Assembly (NCBI GenBank): GCA_022402405.1
Contig: JAKRSG010000230.1
Span: forward strand, 1 to 11,503
Direction of reading: 5' to 3'
DNA: 11,503 bases
From: Bacteroidia bacterium
Lineage (GTDB): Bacteria; Bacteroidota; Bacteroidia; UKL13-3
The translations under genes were made by a program, and so were the position numbers. Shown here piece after piece: positions 4,591 to 11,503 of this stretch; position 1 is the first letter of the stretch; every line of letters starts with the position of its first letter. The notes under the pieces are model-generated. The model did no database searches. It was not told where the DNA came from and saw nothing but the letters and a program-made list of their open reading frames with translations.

Positions 4591-6167
4591 TACTCAGAAA
4601 TAGTATGAAACTCAATCTCAGGGAAATCATTTTTAGAAAGGGTAATATTCCATTCGCTTTCTGCTAAGAAAACGGGGTTGCCTTCTTTGTCGTGCACAAT
4701 GGCGTATGCCTTTCTATGCATAAAAGTGTCGAGTACTTTTTTATCGGTGCAAGTTATCCAAAATGCCTTCCAAAACTTAAGCGGGATAAAAGCACATTTG
4801 GCGCCATATTCGTGTTCAAGCCTAAATTGAATTACCTCAAATTGAAGCTCACCCACGGTACCAATAATTTTTCTATTACCCGGGTTCTGAATAAACAACT
4901 GCGCCACGCCCTCTTCACTCAGCTGCGAAATACCCTTTTCTAGCTGTTTGGTTTTCATTGGGTCGCGGTTTTCTAACTCCTTAAATATTTCTGGCGAAAA
5001 GCTGGGAATGCCTTTAAAATGTAGGTTTTCGCCTTCTGTTAAGGTGTCGCCAATTTTAAAATTACCGCTATCGTATAAGCCAATAACATCGCCCGGATAT
5101 GCCTCGCTAGTAAGTATTTTTTCGTTGGCCATAAACGTGGCGGGGTTGGCAAATTTTAGCTTTTTGTTGGTACGCGTATGGTAATAAAACGTATTGCGTT
5201 CAAACTTGCCAGAGCAAATGCGCATAAAGGCAATTCTATCGCGGTGGTTGGGGTCTAGGTTGGCATGAATCTTAAAAATAAATCCGCTCAACTTAGGTTC
5301 ATCGGCTGCCACCATGCGCTCTAGCGCTTCGCGGTTACGCGGACTAGGAGCAATTTCCAAGAAAGTTTCTAGTAATTCTTGTATCCCAAAATTATTAATG
5401 GCTGAACCAAAAAATACAGGCGCAAGCAAGCCACTTTGATAAAGTTCTACATCAAAAGGTTCAAAAACACCATTGATTAATTCAACATCTTCACGCAATT
5501 TTTTGGTGTCTTTTTCGCCTACGTATCCAACAATTTCATCACCATTTAAATCGGCTATATTAATTACCTCATCCGCTAATTGCGTTTTGTTCGATTCAAA
5601 TAAATTGAGGCTATTTCTATATAAATTGTAAACGCCTTTAAAAGTAGCACCCTGATTTATAGGCCAAGTTAAAGGCCTTGTTTGAATATGTAATGTTTGG
5701 TCTATTTCCTCAATTAAATCAAATGGATCTTTTCCCTCACGATCCATTTTATTGATAAAAATAATCACAGGAGTATTACGCATGCGGCAAACTTCTACTA
5801 GGCGCTTGGTTTGCTCTTCCACCCCTTTTACCGAGTCAATTACCAAAATTACACTATCTACGGCAGTTAAGGTTCTGTAGGTATCTTCTGCAAAGTCTTT
5901 GTGGCCGGGCGTATCTAAAATATTTACACGTTTGTCTAAGTATTCAAAAGCCATTACCGAGGTTGCAACAGAGATACCACGTTGTTTCTCAATTTCCATG
6001 AAATCTGAAGTAGACGTTTTTTTAATCTTATTGCTCTTTACCGCACCAGCCACTTGAATGGCGCCACCAAATAATAAAAACTTCTCTGTAAGCGTTGTTT
6101 TACCTGCATCGGGATGGGAGATAATGGCAAAAGTTTTTCGTTTATCTATTTCTTTTTTAAGACTCAT
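4590..6167 (-). CDS. prfC: Peptide chain release factor 3
   Basis: This is a GTPase of 525 residues, near the family length of about 530. RF3 binds the ribosome after peptide release and removes RF1 or RF2, using GTP. The G-domain motifs are intact: HPDAGKTT (18-25), RGISV (63-67), DTPGH (85-89) and NKMD (139-142). EKFLLFGGAIQVAGAVK at about 28-44 is typical of RF3 and separates it from EF-G. The later ENRDPMKTKQLEKGISQLSEEG and GNRKIIGTVGELQFEVIQFRLE are RF3 C-terminal sequence. The ATG at 6167 (MSLKKEIDKRKTFAIISHPD) was chosen; the frame runs 31 codons further upstream, but that part has no family similarity and would cross the promoter region. It is divergent from the outer-membrane barrel gene and convergent with the thioredoxin lipoprotein, with a shared terminator. 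Confidence 0.97.
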   Translation of the reverse strand: MSLKKEIDKRKTFAIISHPDAGKTTLTEKFLLFGGAIQVAGAVKSNKIKKTSTSDFMEIEKQRGISVATSVMAFEYLDKRVNILDTPGHKDFAEDTYRTLTAVDSVILVIDSVKGVEEQTKRLVEVCRMRNTPVIIFINKMDREGKDPFDLIEEIDQTLHIQTRPLTWPINQGATFKGVYNLYRNSLNLFESNKTQLADEVINIADLNGDEIVGYVGEKDTKKLREDVELINGVFEPFDVELYQSGLLAPVFFGSAINNFGIQELLETFLEIAPSPRNREALERMVAADEPKLSGFIFKIHANLDPNHRDRIAFMRICSGKFERNTFYYHTRTNKKLKFANPATFMANEKILTSEAYPGDVIGLYDSGNFKIGDTLTEGENLHFKGIPSFSPEIFKELENRDPMKTKQLEKGISQLSEEGVAQLFIQNPGNRKIIGTVGELQFEVIQFRLEHEYGAKCAFIPLKFWKAFWITCTDKKVLDTFMHRKAYAIVHDKEGNPVFLAESEWNITLSKNDFPEIEFHTISE

Positions 6168-6217
6168 GTTTGTAAAATTTTTAGGCTCAATAGTTTTAGC
6201 GCTACCGAACCGGGCCG

Positions 6218-6225
6218 CAAAAGTA
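6218..6225 (-). promoter_or_regulatory. -7 element of the prfC promoter, TACTTTTG
   Basis: Read on the minus strand, 6225-6218 is TACTTTTG, an exact TAnnTTTG match. It would place the transcription start near 6212 and leave a leader of roughly 45 nt before the prfC ATG at 6167. A clear -33 element is not visible at the usual spacing. Confidence 0.5.
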
Positions 6226-6253
6226 TTGCTTTTCAATCTTTTTTTTACATTTG
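6226..6253 (+). promoter_or_regulatory. Promoter of the outer-membrane barrel gene (TTG-N17-TACATTTG)
   Basis: TTG at 6226-6228 and TACATTTG at 6246-6253 are separated by 17 bp, close to the Bacteroidota -33/-7 arrangement. The expected transcription start is near 6258-6260, giving a leader of about ten bases before the ATG at 6270. The two divergent -7 elements are only 20 bp apart. Confidence 0.6.
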
Positions 6254-6269
6254 CAAGCAACTCACAGGT

Positions 6270-7514
6270 ATGACTCGCATATTTTTTTGTTTATTCTTTT
6301 TGTTTTGGGTTCAGGCCAAAGGGCAAGAATCAATAGGTATGGCTGAACCAATACCTGTTCCCACGCCTTTGGAAACAGAGGAAGAGCGCGATAGTCTAGA
6401 GAAAGATTTGAGTGATGTATGGAATCTTTTTAGGTTCAGCCAGAGGAATAGATTGAATAAAGATTCTATACTTCAGCATAAAAAATTACACTTTGCTATT
6501 GTTCCTGGAATAGGTTACTCCTTGCAAACAGGCTTAGCTTCATTTATAGCCGGAAATGGTGTTTTTAAAACGGCAAAAGGAGCTTCCACTAATCAATCGA
6601 GTTTTCAAACATTGGTGGCAGTAACACAGTATAAACAGCTCATATTTCCTTTTGTAATGAGTATTTGGACACCCAAGAACAGGTTTCATATTACCTCTGA
6701 TAACCGCTTTTTAAAATATCCATCGCTAACGTTTGGGATCGGACAAAAATCTTTGGATGCGCCTGCCTCTGCTATTAATTTTTTGTATTTAAAAATGCAT
6801 CAAACTATCATGACAAAAGTGCTACCTAATTTTTATGTTGGACTAGGGTACTATTTTGATAGGTTTTGGAAAATAAGAGAAGTAGAAAGAACCCTGCATC
6901 GCGGTACTCCTGCGCCGTTTGATTTGGAATTGGATAGAGAAGCTTTAGCATCTGGATTGGTGGCCAAGGTAAGTTATGATTCTCGTCCGCGTTTAATTAA
7001 CCCTGCAAAAGGTTTATATGCCTCGTTATTGCTAAGAGATAACACTCCATTAATGGGAGGCGATAGTAGATGGAGGACAGGTTTATTAGAGATACGTAAG
7101 TTTTTTACCTTACCAGGTAGAGCCAAGAATGTATTGGCGTTTTGGAGTCATAACTGGTTTACCTTAAATGGAAACCCGCATTATTTGATGTTGCCTAGCA
7201 CTGGTTGGGACGATTTTTTTAATACAGGTAGAGGGTATATTCAGGGCCGATTTAGAGGCAGCGATATGTTTTACTTTGAAGGAGAGTTTAGGTATAAAAT
7301 ATTGCGCAGCGGATTACTTGGCGGCGTATTGTTTAGTAATGTACAATACTTTATTGGTAGTCCGCTGCGCTCTGATCAAATTGTAGTACCAGCCGGAGGG
7401 TTAGGATTACGCATTAAGGTAAATAAAAACTCCGGTACCAATTTAGCAATTGATTATGGCTTTGGCATAAACGGTTCGCGAGGATTGTTTATAAATCTCG
7501 GCGAATCCTTTTAA
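6270..7514 (+). CDS. Omp85/surface-antigen (D15)-like outer-membrane beta-barrel protein
   Basis: The protein has 414 residues from the ATG at 6270. The frame is open for 52 more codons upstream, but that part is antisense to prfC and its promoter. MTRIFFCLFFLFWVQAKG is a signal peptide with probable cleavage before QES. An acidic linker follows (about 25-60), then a region rich in alternating hydrophobic strands to the end. GRGYIQGRFRG at 320-330 corresponds to the RGY/RGF-type motif and its neighbour in Omp85 barrels, and VSYDSRPRLINPAKGLYASL is the typical 'D-x-R-x-N-P-x-x-G' strand of Bac_surface_Ag. The final residue is Phe, as in many outer-membrane barrels. No POTRA domains are present, so it is a barrel-only family member rather than BamA itself. 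Its substrate is unknown. Confidence 0.82.
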   Translation: MTRIFFCLFFLFWVQAKGQESIGMAEPIPVPTPLETEEERDSLEKDLSDVWNLFRFSQRNRLNKDSILQHKKLHFAIVPGIGYSLQTGLASFIAGNGVFKTAKGASTNQSSFQTLVAVTQYKQLIFPFVMSIWTPKNRFHITSDNRFLKYPSLTFGIGQKSLDAPASAINFLYLKMHQTIMTKVLPNFYVGLGYYFDRFWKIREVERTLHRGTPAPFDLELDREALASGLVAKVSYDSRPRLINPAKGLYASLLLRDNTPLMGGDSRWRTGLLEIRKFFTLPGRAKNVLAFWSHNWFTLNGNPHYLMLPSTGWDDFFNTGRGYIQGRFRGSDMFYFEGEFRYKILRSGLLGGVLFSNVQYFIGSPLRSDQIVVPAGGLGLRIKVNKNSGTNLAIDYGFGINGSRGLFINLGESF

Positions 7515-7517
7515 GCA

Positions 7518-8147
7518 TTAAGATTTTTTCATCCAACCTTCTGCGTAGGCTTTCATTTTTTCGAAATTTTCTCTCAATTGAGCATTCATTTCTTCCATGT
7601 TTTTGAATGCAGTGCTTTGAATTTGCTGGAATTGTTGGTTCAACTCAATCATTTTTTCACCAATTTCCTTTTGTTTTTCTGCCATTTCATCGCGGGCATC
7701 CATGCGAGCTAATGAGAACTGAAGTTTAATTATCTCTAAGCTTGTTTTAAAAGCATCTGCTTGTTGGTCGTACAGCTCTAAACCCTTTAAAAACGAACTG
7801 TTAAAATTACTCTTTACTAAGATGTAAAACTCGTGCATGGCTAATTCAATCTTTTTCTTTTGCTCTTCAAAAGCATCCATGCCATCGGCTTTACCTAGGG
7901 CTAATTGCAGGCGTAATTCTTCTAGTTTTGTTTTGAGTTCAGTTAACTTTTCTTCCCCAATTTCAGTGGCTTTATCGAGGTTTTCTTTCACCTTAACTAA
8001 AGCATCTCTGTATTGTTCTTTTTGTTTTTCAAATGCATCCATTGCATCTAATTTTCCCGAAGAGAATTGCGCTTGCATTTCTTCCATGCGTTTTTGCCAG
8101 TCGGCCATAAACTGCTTCATGTTTTCTGTCATTTGATTCATATCCAT
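7518..8147 (-). CDS. Coiled-coil protein with a three-fold internal repeat
   Basis: The protein has 209 residues, is highly charged and lacks a signal peptide or membrane segment. It is almost entirely helical with long coiled-coil stretches. An internal motif occurs three times: QFSSGKLDAMDAFEKQK (27-43), QLALGKADGMDAFEEQK (81-97) and QFSLARMDARDEMAEKQK (143-160), spaced 54 and 62 residues apart, each followed by more heptad-like helix. I do not recognise a named family with confidence; the repeat slightly recalls cyanobacterial sll1863-type stress coiled coils. The start is 12 bp after the ABC1-kinase stop, so it is the last gene of that operon. It converges on the outer-membrane barrel gene with only 3 bp between stops. 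A structural or scaffold role near the kinase or phasin-like protein is possible but unproven. Confidence 0.78.
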   Translation of the reverse strand: MDMNQMTENMKQFMADWQKRMEEMQAQFSSGKLDAMDAFEKQKEQYRDALVKVKENLDKATEIGEEKLTELKTKLEELRLQLALGKADGMDAFEEQKKKIELAMHEFYILVKSNFNSSFLKGLELYDQQADAFKTSLEIIKLQFSLARMDARDEMAEKQKEIGEKMIELNQQFQQIQSTAFKNMEEMNAQLRENFEKMKAYAEGWMKKS

Positions 8148-8159
8148 ATTTGTTTGTAT

Positions 8160-9818
8160 TTAAAATTTTCCTCCTCTATAAATTGATACCAGCATCATAA
8201 ATCCAAATATTCCTGATACGATGATGCCTATCAGTCCTATCAAGGGTATTCCGTTCCAAAGTGGTGGAATATGAGATAGCACCACTAGGCTTGAACCTAA
8301 TATCATGGCAGCTAAAATAATGGCAGCCGATAATCTATTGGATACTACATCAAGACTGTGTATGAGTTGGTTCAGACCGATAAATTCTATTCTTACTTTA
8401 CCATCTTTTAGGCGGTTTATAATGCTTTTAAAATCTTTAGGTAATACGCGTATAAAATCCCAGATATCTACTATTTCGTGTAGGGCAGATTTTAATAAAT
8501 TTTTGGGTTGTAAGCCTTCTTCAAACAAACGCATAGAGTGTTTTCTAATACGTTCTAAGGTGTTAAAATTGGGGTCTAATTGTCGGCCAATTCCATCTAA
8601 AATTACAAGGGTTCTAAGTAAAAGGAAGAAATCGTTGCTAAAGCTCAATTTATGTTTGTAGATAATTTTTTGAAGCCTATCAACAATCTCGCCCATGTGG
8701 CGTTCATCTATGGTTTCTGGCGGAAATTCTTCTATTAAAATGCTTATATCGTATTCTAATTCTTCTTTGTTTTGAACCCTATGAGTTTTGGTTAAGGCTT
8801 CAATGGCATCTGTTAGCTGACGAAGATTACCTTTTGCAATGGCTACAATAAATTCTTTGAAGGCTTCTTTATCTTTTCGGTTCATGGTGCCAACCATGCC
8901 AAAATCTATTAAACAAATTCTGCCATCTGCCAATACAAAAACATTGCCTGGGTGTGGGTCGGCATGAAAAAAACCGTATCTAAATATTTGTTGGAAATAG
9001 ATGTATAAACCTTTTTCTGCAAGTTCGTTTAGGTTTTCTTTTTGCTTAGTTAATGCGGCAATATTATCAATTTTTGTACCTTCAATATATTCTATACAAA
9101 TAACCCTGCGTGTGCTGTATTTACTATATACTTTGGGTACATAAATTTTTGGTTCAGCCTTAAACAAATGCTGAAAATGGTTGATATTATAAGCCTCTAA
9201 TAAAAAGTTTAGCTCACGGTTCATACTTTTGTTTAGAGATTTTACCAATTCTACTGGTTCGAACCTAGCTATTTGCGGGAAGTTTTGTTCTGCAATTTCT
9301 GCTAATTCTGCTAATATTTTAAGGTCTTCTTCGATGATTTCTTCTATATCTGGGCGCTGAACTTTTATAACTACATCTTCGCCAGATGGGAGCTTAGCTC
9401 TGTGCACTTGTGCAATGCTAGCAGAGGCTAAGGGTTCTATAGAGAAATATGAAAATACTTGTTCTATGCTACCGTTTAAATCGGTTTCAATAATATGCTT
9501 TACTTCTTCAAATGAAAATACGGGAACAGAATCTTGTAGTTTTTTAAGTTCAACAATTAATTCTGCGGGCAGAATATCTGGTCTATTGGCGAGTATTTGT
9601 CCGAATTTAATATAGGTTGGTCCGAGCTCCTCTAATGCCATCCTTATTCGCTCAAATCTGGTATGTGTTACTTTGGATATCTCTCCTTTTATTTTTCGGT
9701 AGAAGCGAAGTTTTGGTAGCATTTTTTTGAGACTCGAATTGGCCAACATATCATCGAGTCCGTACTTCATGAGTACTTGCAATACTTGCTTATATCTGCG
9801 TAAATGCTTAAATGTCAT
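8160..9818 (-). CDS. ABC1/UbiB-family atypical kinase with two C-terminal membrane helices
   Basis: The protein has 552 residues from the ATG at 9818; a TTG two codons upstream also opens the frame. Family motifs are complete: KFGQ (71-74) in the N-terminal inhibitory region, the alanine-rich loop ASASIAQVHRA (131-141) replacing the usual glycine loop, VVIKVQRP with Lys152, ELNFLLEA (202-209), HADPHPGN (285-292) and DFG (305-307). Two hydrophobic segments close the protein (IILAAMILGSSLVVL and IPLIGLIGIIVSGIFGFMML). Family members support prenyl-quinone biosynthesis or lipid handling, with ATPase activity shown for some. Bacteroidota generally make menaquinone, so a role in ubiquinone synthesis should not be assumed and I give no gene symbol. 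Its start overlaps the upstream phasin-like gene by 11 bp, suggesting translational coupling. Confidence 0.93.
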   Translation of the reverse strand: MTFKHLRRYKQVLQVLMKYGLDDMLANSSLKKMLPKLRFYRKIKGEISKVTHTRFERIRMALEELGPTYIKFGQILANRPDILPAELIVELKKLQDSVPVFSFEEVKHIIETDLNGSIEQVFSYFSIEPLASASIAQVHRAKLPSGEDVVIKVQRPDIEEIIEEDLKILAELAEIAEQNFPQIARFEPVELVKSLNKSMNRELNFLLEAYNINHFQHLFKAEPKIYVPKVYSKYSTRRVICIEYIEGTKIDNIAALTKQKENLNELAEKGLYIYFQQIFRYGFFHADPHPGNVFVLADGRICLIDFGMVGTMNRKDKEAFKEFIVAIAKGNLRQLTDAIEALTKTHRVQNKEELEYDISILIEEFPPETIDERHMGEIVDRLQKIIYKHKLSFSNDFFLLLRTLVILDGIGRQLDPNFNTLERIRKHSMRLFEEGLQPKNLLKSALHEIVDIWDFIRVLPKDFKSIINRLKDGKVRIEFIGLNQLIHSLDVVSNRLSAAIILAAMILGSSLVVLSHIPPLWNGIPLIGLIGIIVSGIFGFMMLVSIYRGGKF

Positions 9819-10116
9819 GACCAAGTTCTTTAAGGCATTTTTCTAATTTTTCAACTCGGTTTTGAAGTGCGATAAATTCTTTTTTGCTAGGAGATTCTAA
9901 CTCATTAAAAATATCATGCAAGTATCTAAATGCTTCGTCTTCGAGATGGGCGCCTTCTTGCTTTATTCCAGATACAATTTCACCTACTATTCTCTTTCCT
10001 TCTTCCTCACTAAGTCTACCTTCCAAATCCATTTTTTCTAATAGCAACTTAGCTTTTTGGGAGGTAGAAGCAAGTCCAACACCCATGTAAATCAAACTTT
10101 TTAATCGTTCATCCAT
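9808..10116 (-). CDS. Phasin-like small coiled-coil protein
   Basis: This is a 102-residue, soluble, helical protein. It begins MDERLKSLIYMGVGLASTSQ and continues with EGRLSEEEGKRIVGEIV; the end, SKKEFIALQNRVEKLEKCLKEL, is a coiled coil. This build (a short amphipathic start, an 'EGKR/KIVxE' segment and a C-terminal coiled coil) fits phasin-family proteins, which coat polyhydroxyalkanoate granules, and the phasin-like proteins often found beside ABC1 kinases. No PHA synthase is present in the window, so a granule role is not shown. The stop overlaps the ABC1-kinase start by 11 bp, and 77 bp separate its start from the upstream membrane-protein gene. I see no strong promoter there; TACCTTTA on the minus strand is one base from TAnnTTTG. 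Confidence 0.72.
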   Translation of the reverse strand: MDERLKSLIYMGVGLASTSQKAKLLLEKMDLEGRLSEEEGKRIVGEIVSGIKQEGAHLEDEAFRYLHDIFNELESPSKKEFIALQNRVEKLEKCLKELGHDI

Positions 10117-10193
10117 GTGCTTTTATTGAGAATGTAAAGGTAGCTTTTTGAGCCAATTTATTTTATGATATTGCTCAGTTATATTAAGATATG

Positions 10194-11503
10194 TTACAAG
10201 AATTTGAATAAAATTTTGAAAGCAATAAAGAGAATTACTCCCACAACGAATCCAATGAGCATGGCAATTTTCCAGGGTTCAATTCCCTTTTTGCTAAATG
10301 GGTCGTTGAGATTAATATCAATATTTTCTGGCATACTAGCGAGTTGAGTAAGCAAATTACCAAACTTAATATTAACGGTAGCTTTAGCATTTATAGCCCA
10401 ACCATTAGCATCTAATAATGGAGCTAAATTTCGCTTTCTTAGTTTGAGGTATGCAATAAGCATGGATGGTGTTGAGATTAGCATAATAATGGCTAAAATG
10501 GCAAGTGGCATTTTCCACCATACTAAGGCTAAGAATCCACCGATAATGGAGGCAAGCGCACCACCAATGGCGCCTAATGCCAAGCTTATGGCGGCAAATA
10601 TTCCCACAAATTTACCAATATCAAATTGTGTGGCATCCGATGCTAAAGATTCGGTATCGTGTTCTTCTGCTGCCGAATTAGCTTTTTCCTCAATTTTTGA
10701 AGCGGTTTTACTTATGGTACCTTTAGCTTGATTTTGTGCTTTTTCGTCTTGTTCAGCTGCAAATTTGTTTACTTGTGTGCTAATAAACTGCGAGATTTTT
10801 CTGTAAGGTGTAAAGAAGGCCTGACGAATGCTGATTGGGTTATCGATAATTTTTATGATGGTGGCATCCCAATCTTTGCCGCTCCTATCATAAAATAATG
10901 CATTTCTACCCACAATTAAATTATCTATGTCGCCATTGGTTAATGCAGCTACAATAATCATTTCTTCGCCATCTGCTCTGGCTACACAGCGACAATAAAT
11001 TAGGAACATGTTGCTATAACTCACTAAACTATTATGCCTTCCGATATCATTAACTTTTAAACATAAATCGCAACTTCGTTGGTCGATATAAAGAGTACCA
11101 GCTTGGAAGATGGCCTTTTTACCTGGAGAATAAAAATCGTTGAAACTAACAAAATTTCTAAGGAGAGTAAATAAATCGCGATGGTAGTGTAAAAGCTGTG
11201 TAACCTGCATCATACTTTCAGCTTCTTTGCAAAGAGACTTATCTTTTTCAATTAGGCTAAGTAATTCAGCAGAATTGTTCTGATTTAAAATTTCATGAAT
11301 CCGCATAAATCCCAGTTTCGAAACAGCACTCCCTTGTTCTCTTGATAACCAATCTGAGTATGGATTAAACTTCTCTTTGATAGCAGTCCATTCTATTTCG
11401 TTTAAATCATTTTTGTTTGAGTTTAGTACCCATTTTTGAAATAACTGAATGGGTTTTTCCCAAACCGGATTTATTCCATTTTTCAGATTTAAAGCCTTAT
11501 TTA
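10194..11503 (-). CDS. Large membrane protein of unknown function with CxxC...CxC cluster (5' end beyond window)
   Basis: The frame is open from the stop at 10194 to the right edge: 370 residues from the ATG at 11306, plus about 65 more upstream (including WEKPIQLFQKWVLNSN and NPYSDWLSREQG) with no start codon before the edge. The ATG at 11306 is therefore probably internal and the gene continues outside. Counting from that ATG: a soluble region contains SCDLC (C79, C82) and YCRC (C105, C107), a likely metal or redox site; then VGRNALFYDRSGKDWDATI, which I recall from a widespread uncharacterised Bacteroidota family; then an Ala/Lys/Glu-rich linker (183-225). Two or three membrane segments follow (232-288), and a last one (345-367) ends the protein. 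No function can be given. Confidence 0.75.
   Translation of the reverse strand, partial: NKALNLKNGINPVWEKPIQLFQKWVLNSNKNDLNEIEWTAIKEKFNPYSDWLSREQGSAVSKLGFMRIHEILNQNNSAELLSLIEKDKSLCKEAESMMQVTQLLHYHRDLFTLLRNFVSFNDFYSPGKKAIFQAGTLYIDQRSCDLCLKVNDIGRHNSLVSYSNMFLIYCRCVARADGEEMIIVAALTNGDIDNLIVGRNALFYDRSGKDWDATIIKIIDNPISIRQAFFTPYRKISQFISTQVNKFAAEQDEKAQNQAKGTISKTASKIEEKANSAAEEHDTESLASDATQFDIGKFVGIFAAISLALGAIGGALASIIGGFLALVWWKMPLAILAIIMLISTPSMLIAYLKLRKRNLAPLLDANGWAINAKATVNIKFGNLLTQLASMPENIDINLNDPFSKKGIEPWKIAMLIGFVVGVILFIAFKILFKFL

Noticed and set aside
4301..4667. Open frames on both strands through the intergenic region (Ser/Arg/Glu-rich peptides)
   Set aside because: They are translations of the 7-bp repeat blocks, which stay open because the units lack stops in some frames; they overlap the lipoprotein or prfC ends and have no start context or family similarity.
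6168..6260. Longer N-terminus for RF3
   Set aside because: The extra 31 residues have no RF3 similarity and cover both divergent -7 elements; the ATG at 6167 gives the normal family start.
6114..6269. Longer N-terminus for the outer-membrane barrel protein
   Set aside because: It would begin inside prfC and translate the promoter region, and it would bury the signal peptide that starts at 6270.
10149..10177. Hairpin tgagccaat / attgctca between the membrane-protein and phasin-like genes
   Set aside because: It has a bulge, a 12-base loop and no T-run on the minus strand after the stem (A-run instead), so it does not look like a terminator for the upstream gene.

Overview
The window looks like chromosomal DNA of a member of the Bacteroidota. 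Support comes from AT-rich sequence, a DUF6702-type protein next to a HupE/UreJ-like gene and an M1 peptidase, and exact matches to the Bacteroidota -7 promoter element TAnnTTTG in front of divergent genes. There is little Shine-Dalgarno signal. No rRNA, tRNA, CRISPR array, integrase or transposase was seen. The order or genus cannot be fixed from the sequence alone.

Layout from left to right. (1) 1-1587: a minus-strand pair, a HupE/UreJ-like membrane protein followed by a secreted M1 metallopeptidase cut by the window edge. It diverges over a 21-bp gap from a plus-strand DUF6702 protein with a signal peptide. (2) 1670-2857: a lone AAA/DUF4143 ATPase (minus) with a perfect 40-bp palindrome just in front of its start codon; it resembles an insertion. 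(3) 3047-4338: a compact plus-strand operon of a cytoplasmic rhodanese, a small two-helix membrane protein with a CGSPAGCG motif, and a rhodanese-thioredoxin lipoprotein, so a sulfane-sulfur/thiol cassette. The expected start of the third gene is followed after seven codons by an in-frame TAG. (4) 4344-4590: about 250 bp of blocks with a 7-bp repeat period, arranged as nested inverted repeats around a perfect 18-bp hairpin, between convergent genes. (5) 4590-7514: prfC (RF3, minus) and, divergently, an Omp85/surface-antigen-type outer-membrane beta-barrel (plus), each with a TAnnTTTG element in the shared 102-bp gap. (6) 7518-11503: a minus-strand run reading from the right edge: a membrane protein of unknown function with a CxxC...CxC cluster (its 5' end lies beyond the window), a phasin-like coiled-coil protein, an ABC1/UbiB-family kinase overlapping it by 11 bp, and a coiled-coil protein with a three-fold internal repeat.

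Most genes are recognisable housekeeping or envelope functions. The most unusual material is the interrupted lipoprotein start, the heptamer-built nested inverted repeat, the palindrome-ATPase pair, and the poorly characterised phasin-like/ABC1/coiled-coil operon. I did not find clear evidence for an entirely new multi-gene system.
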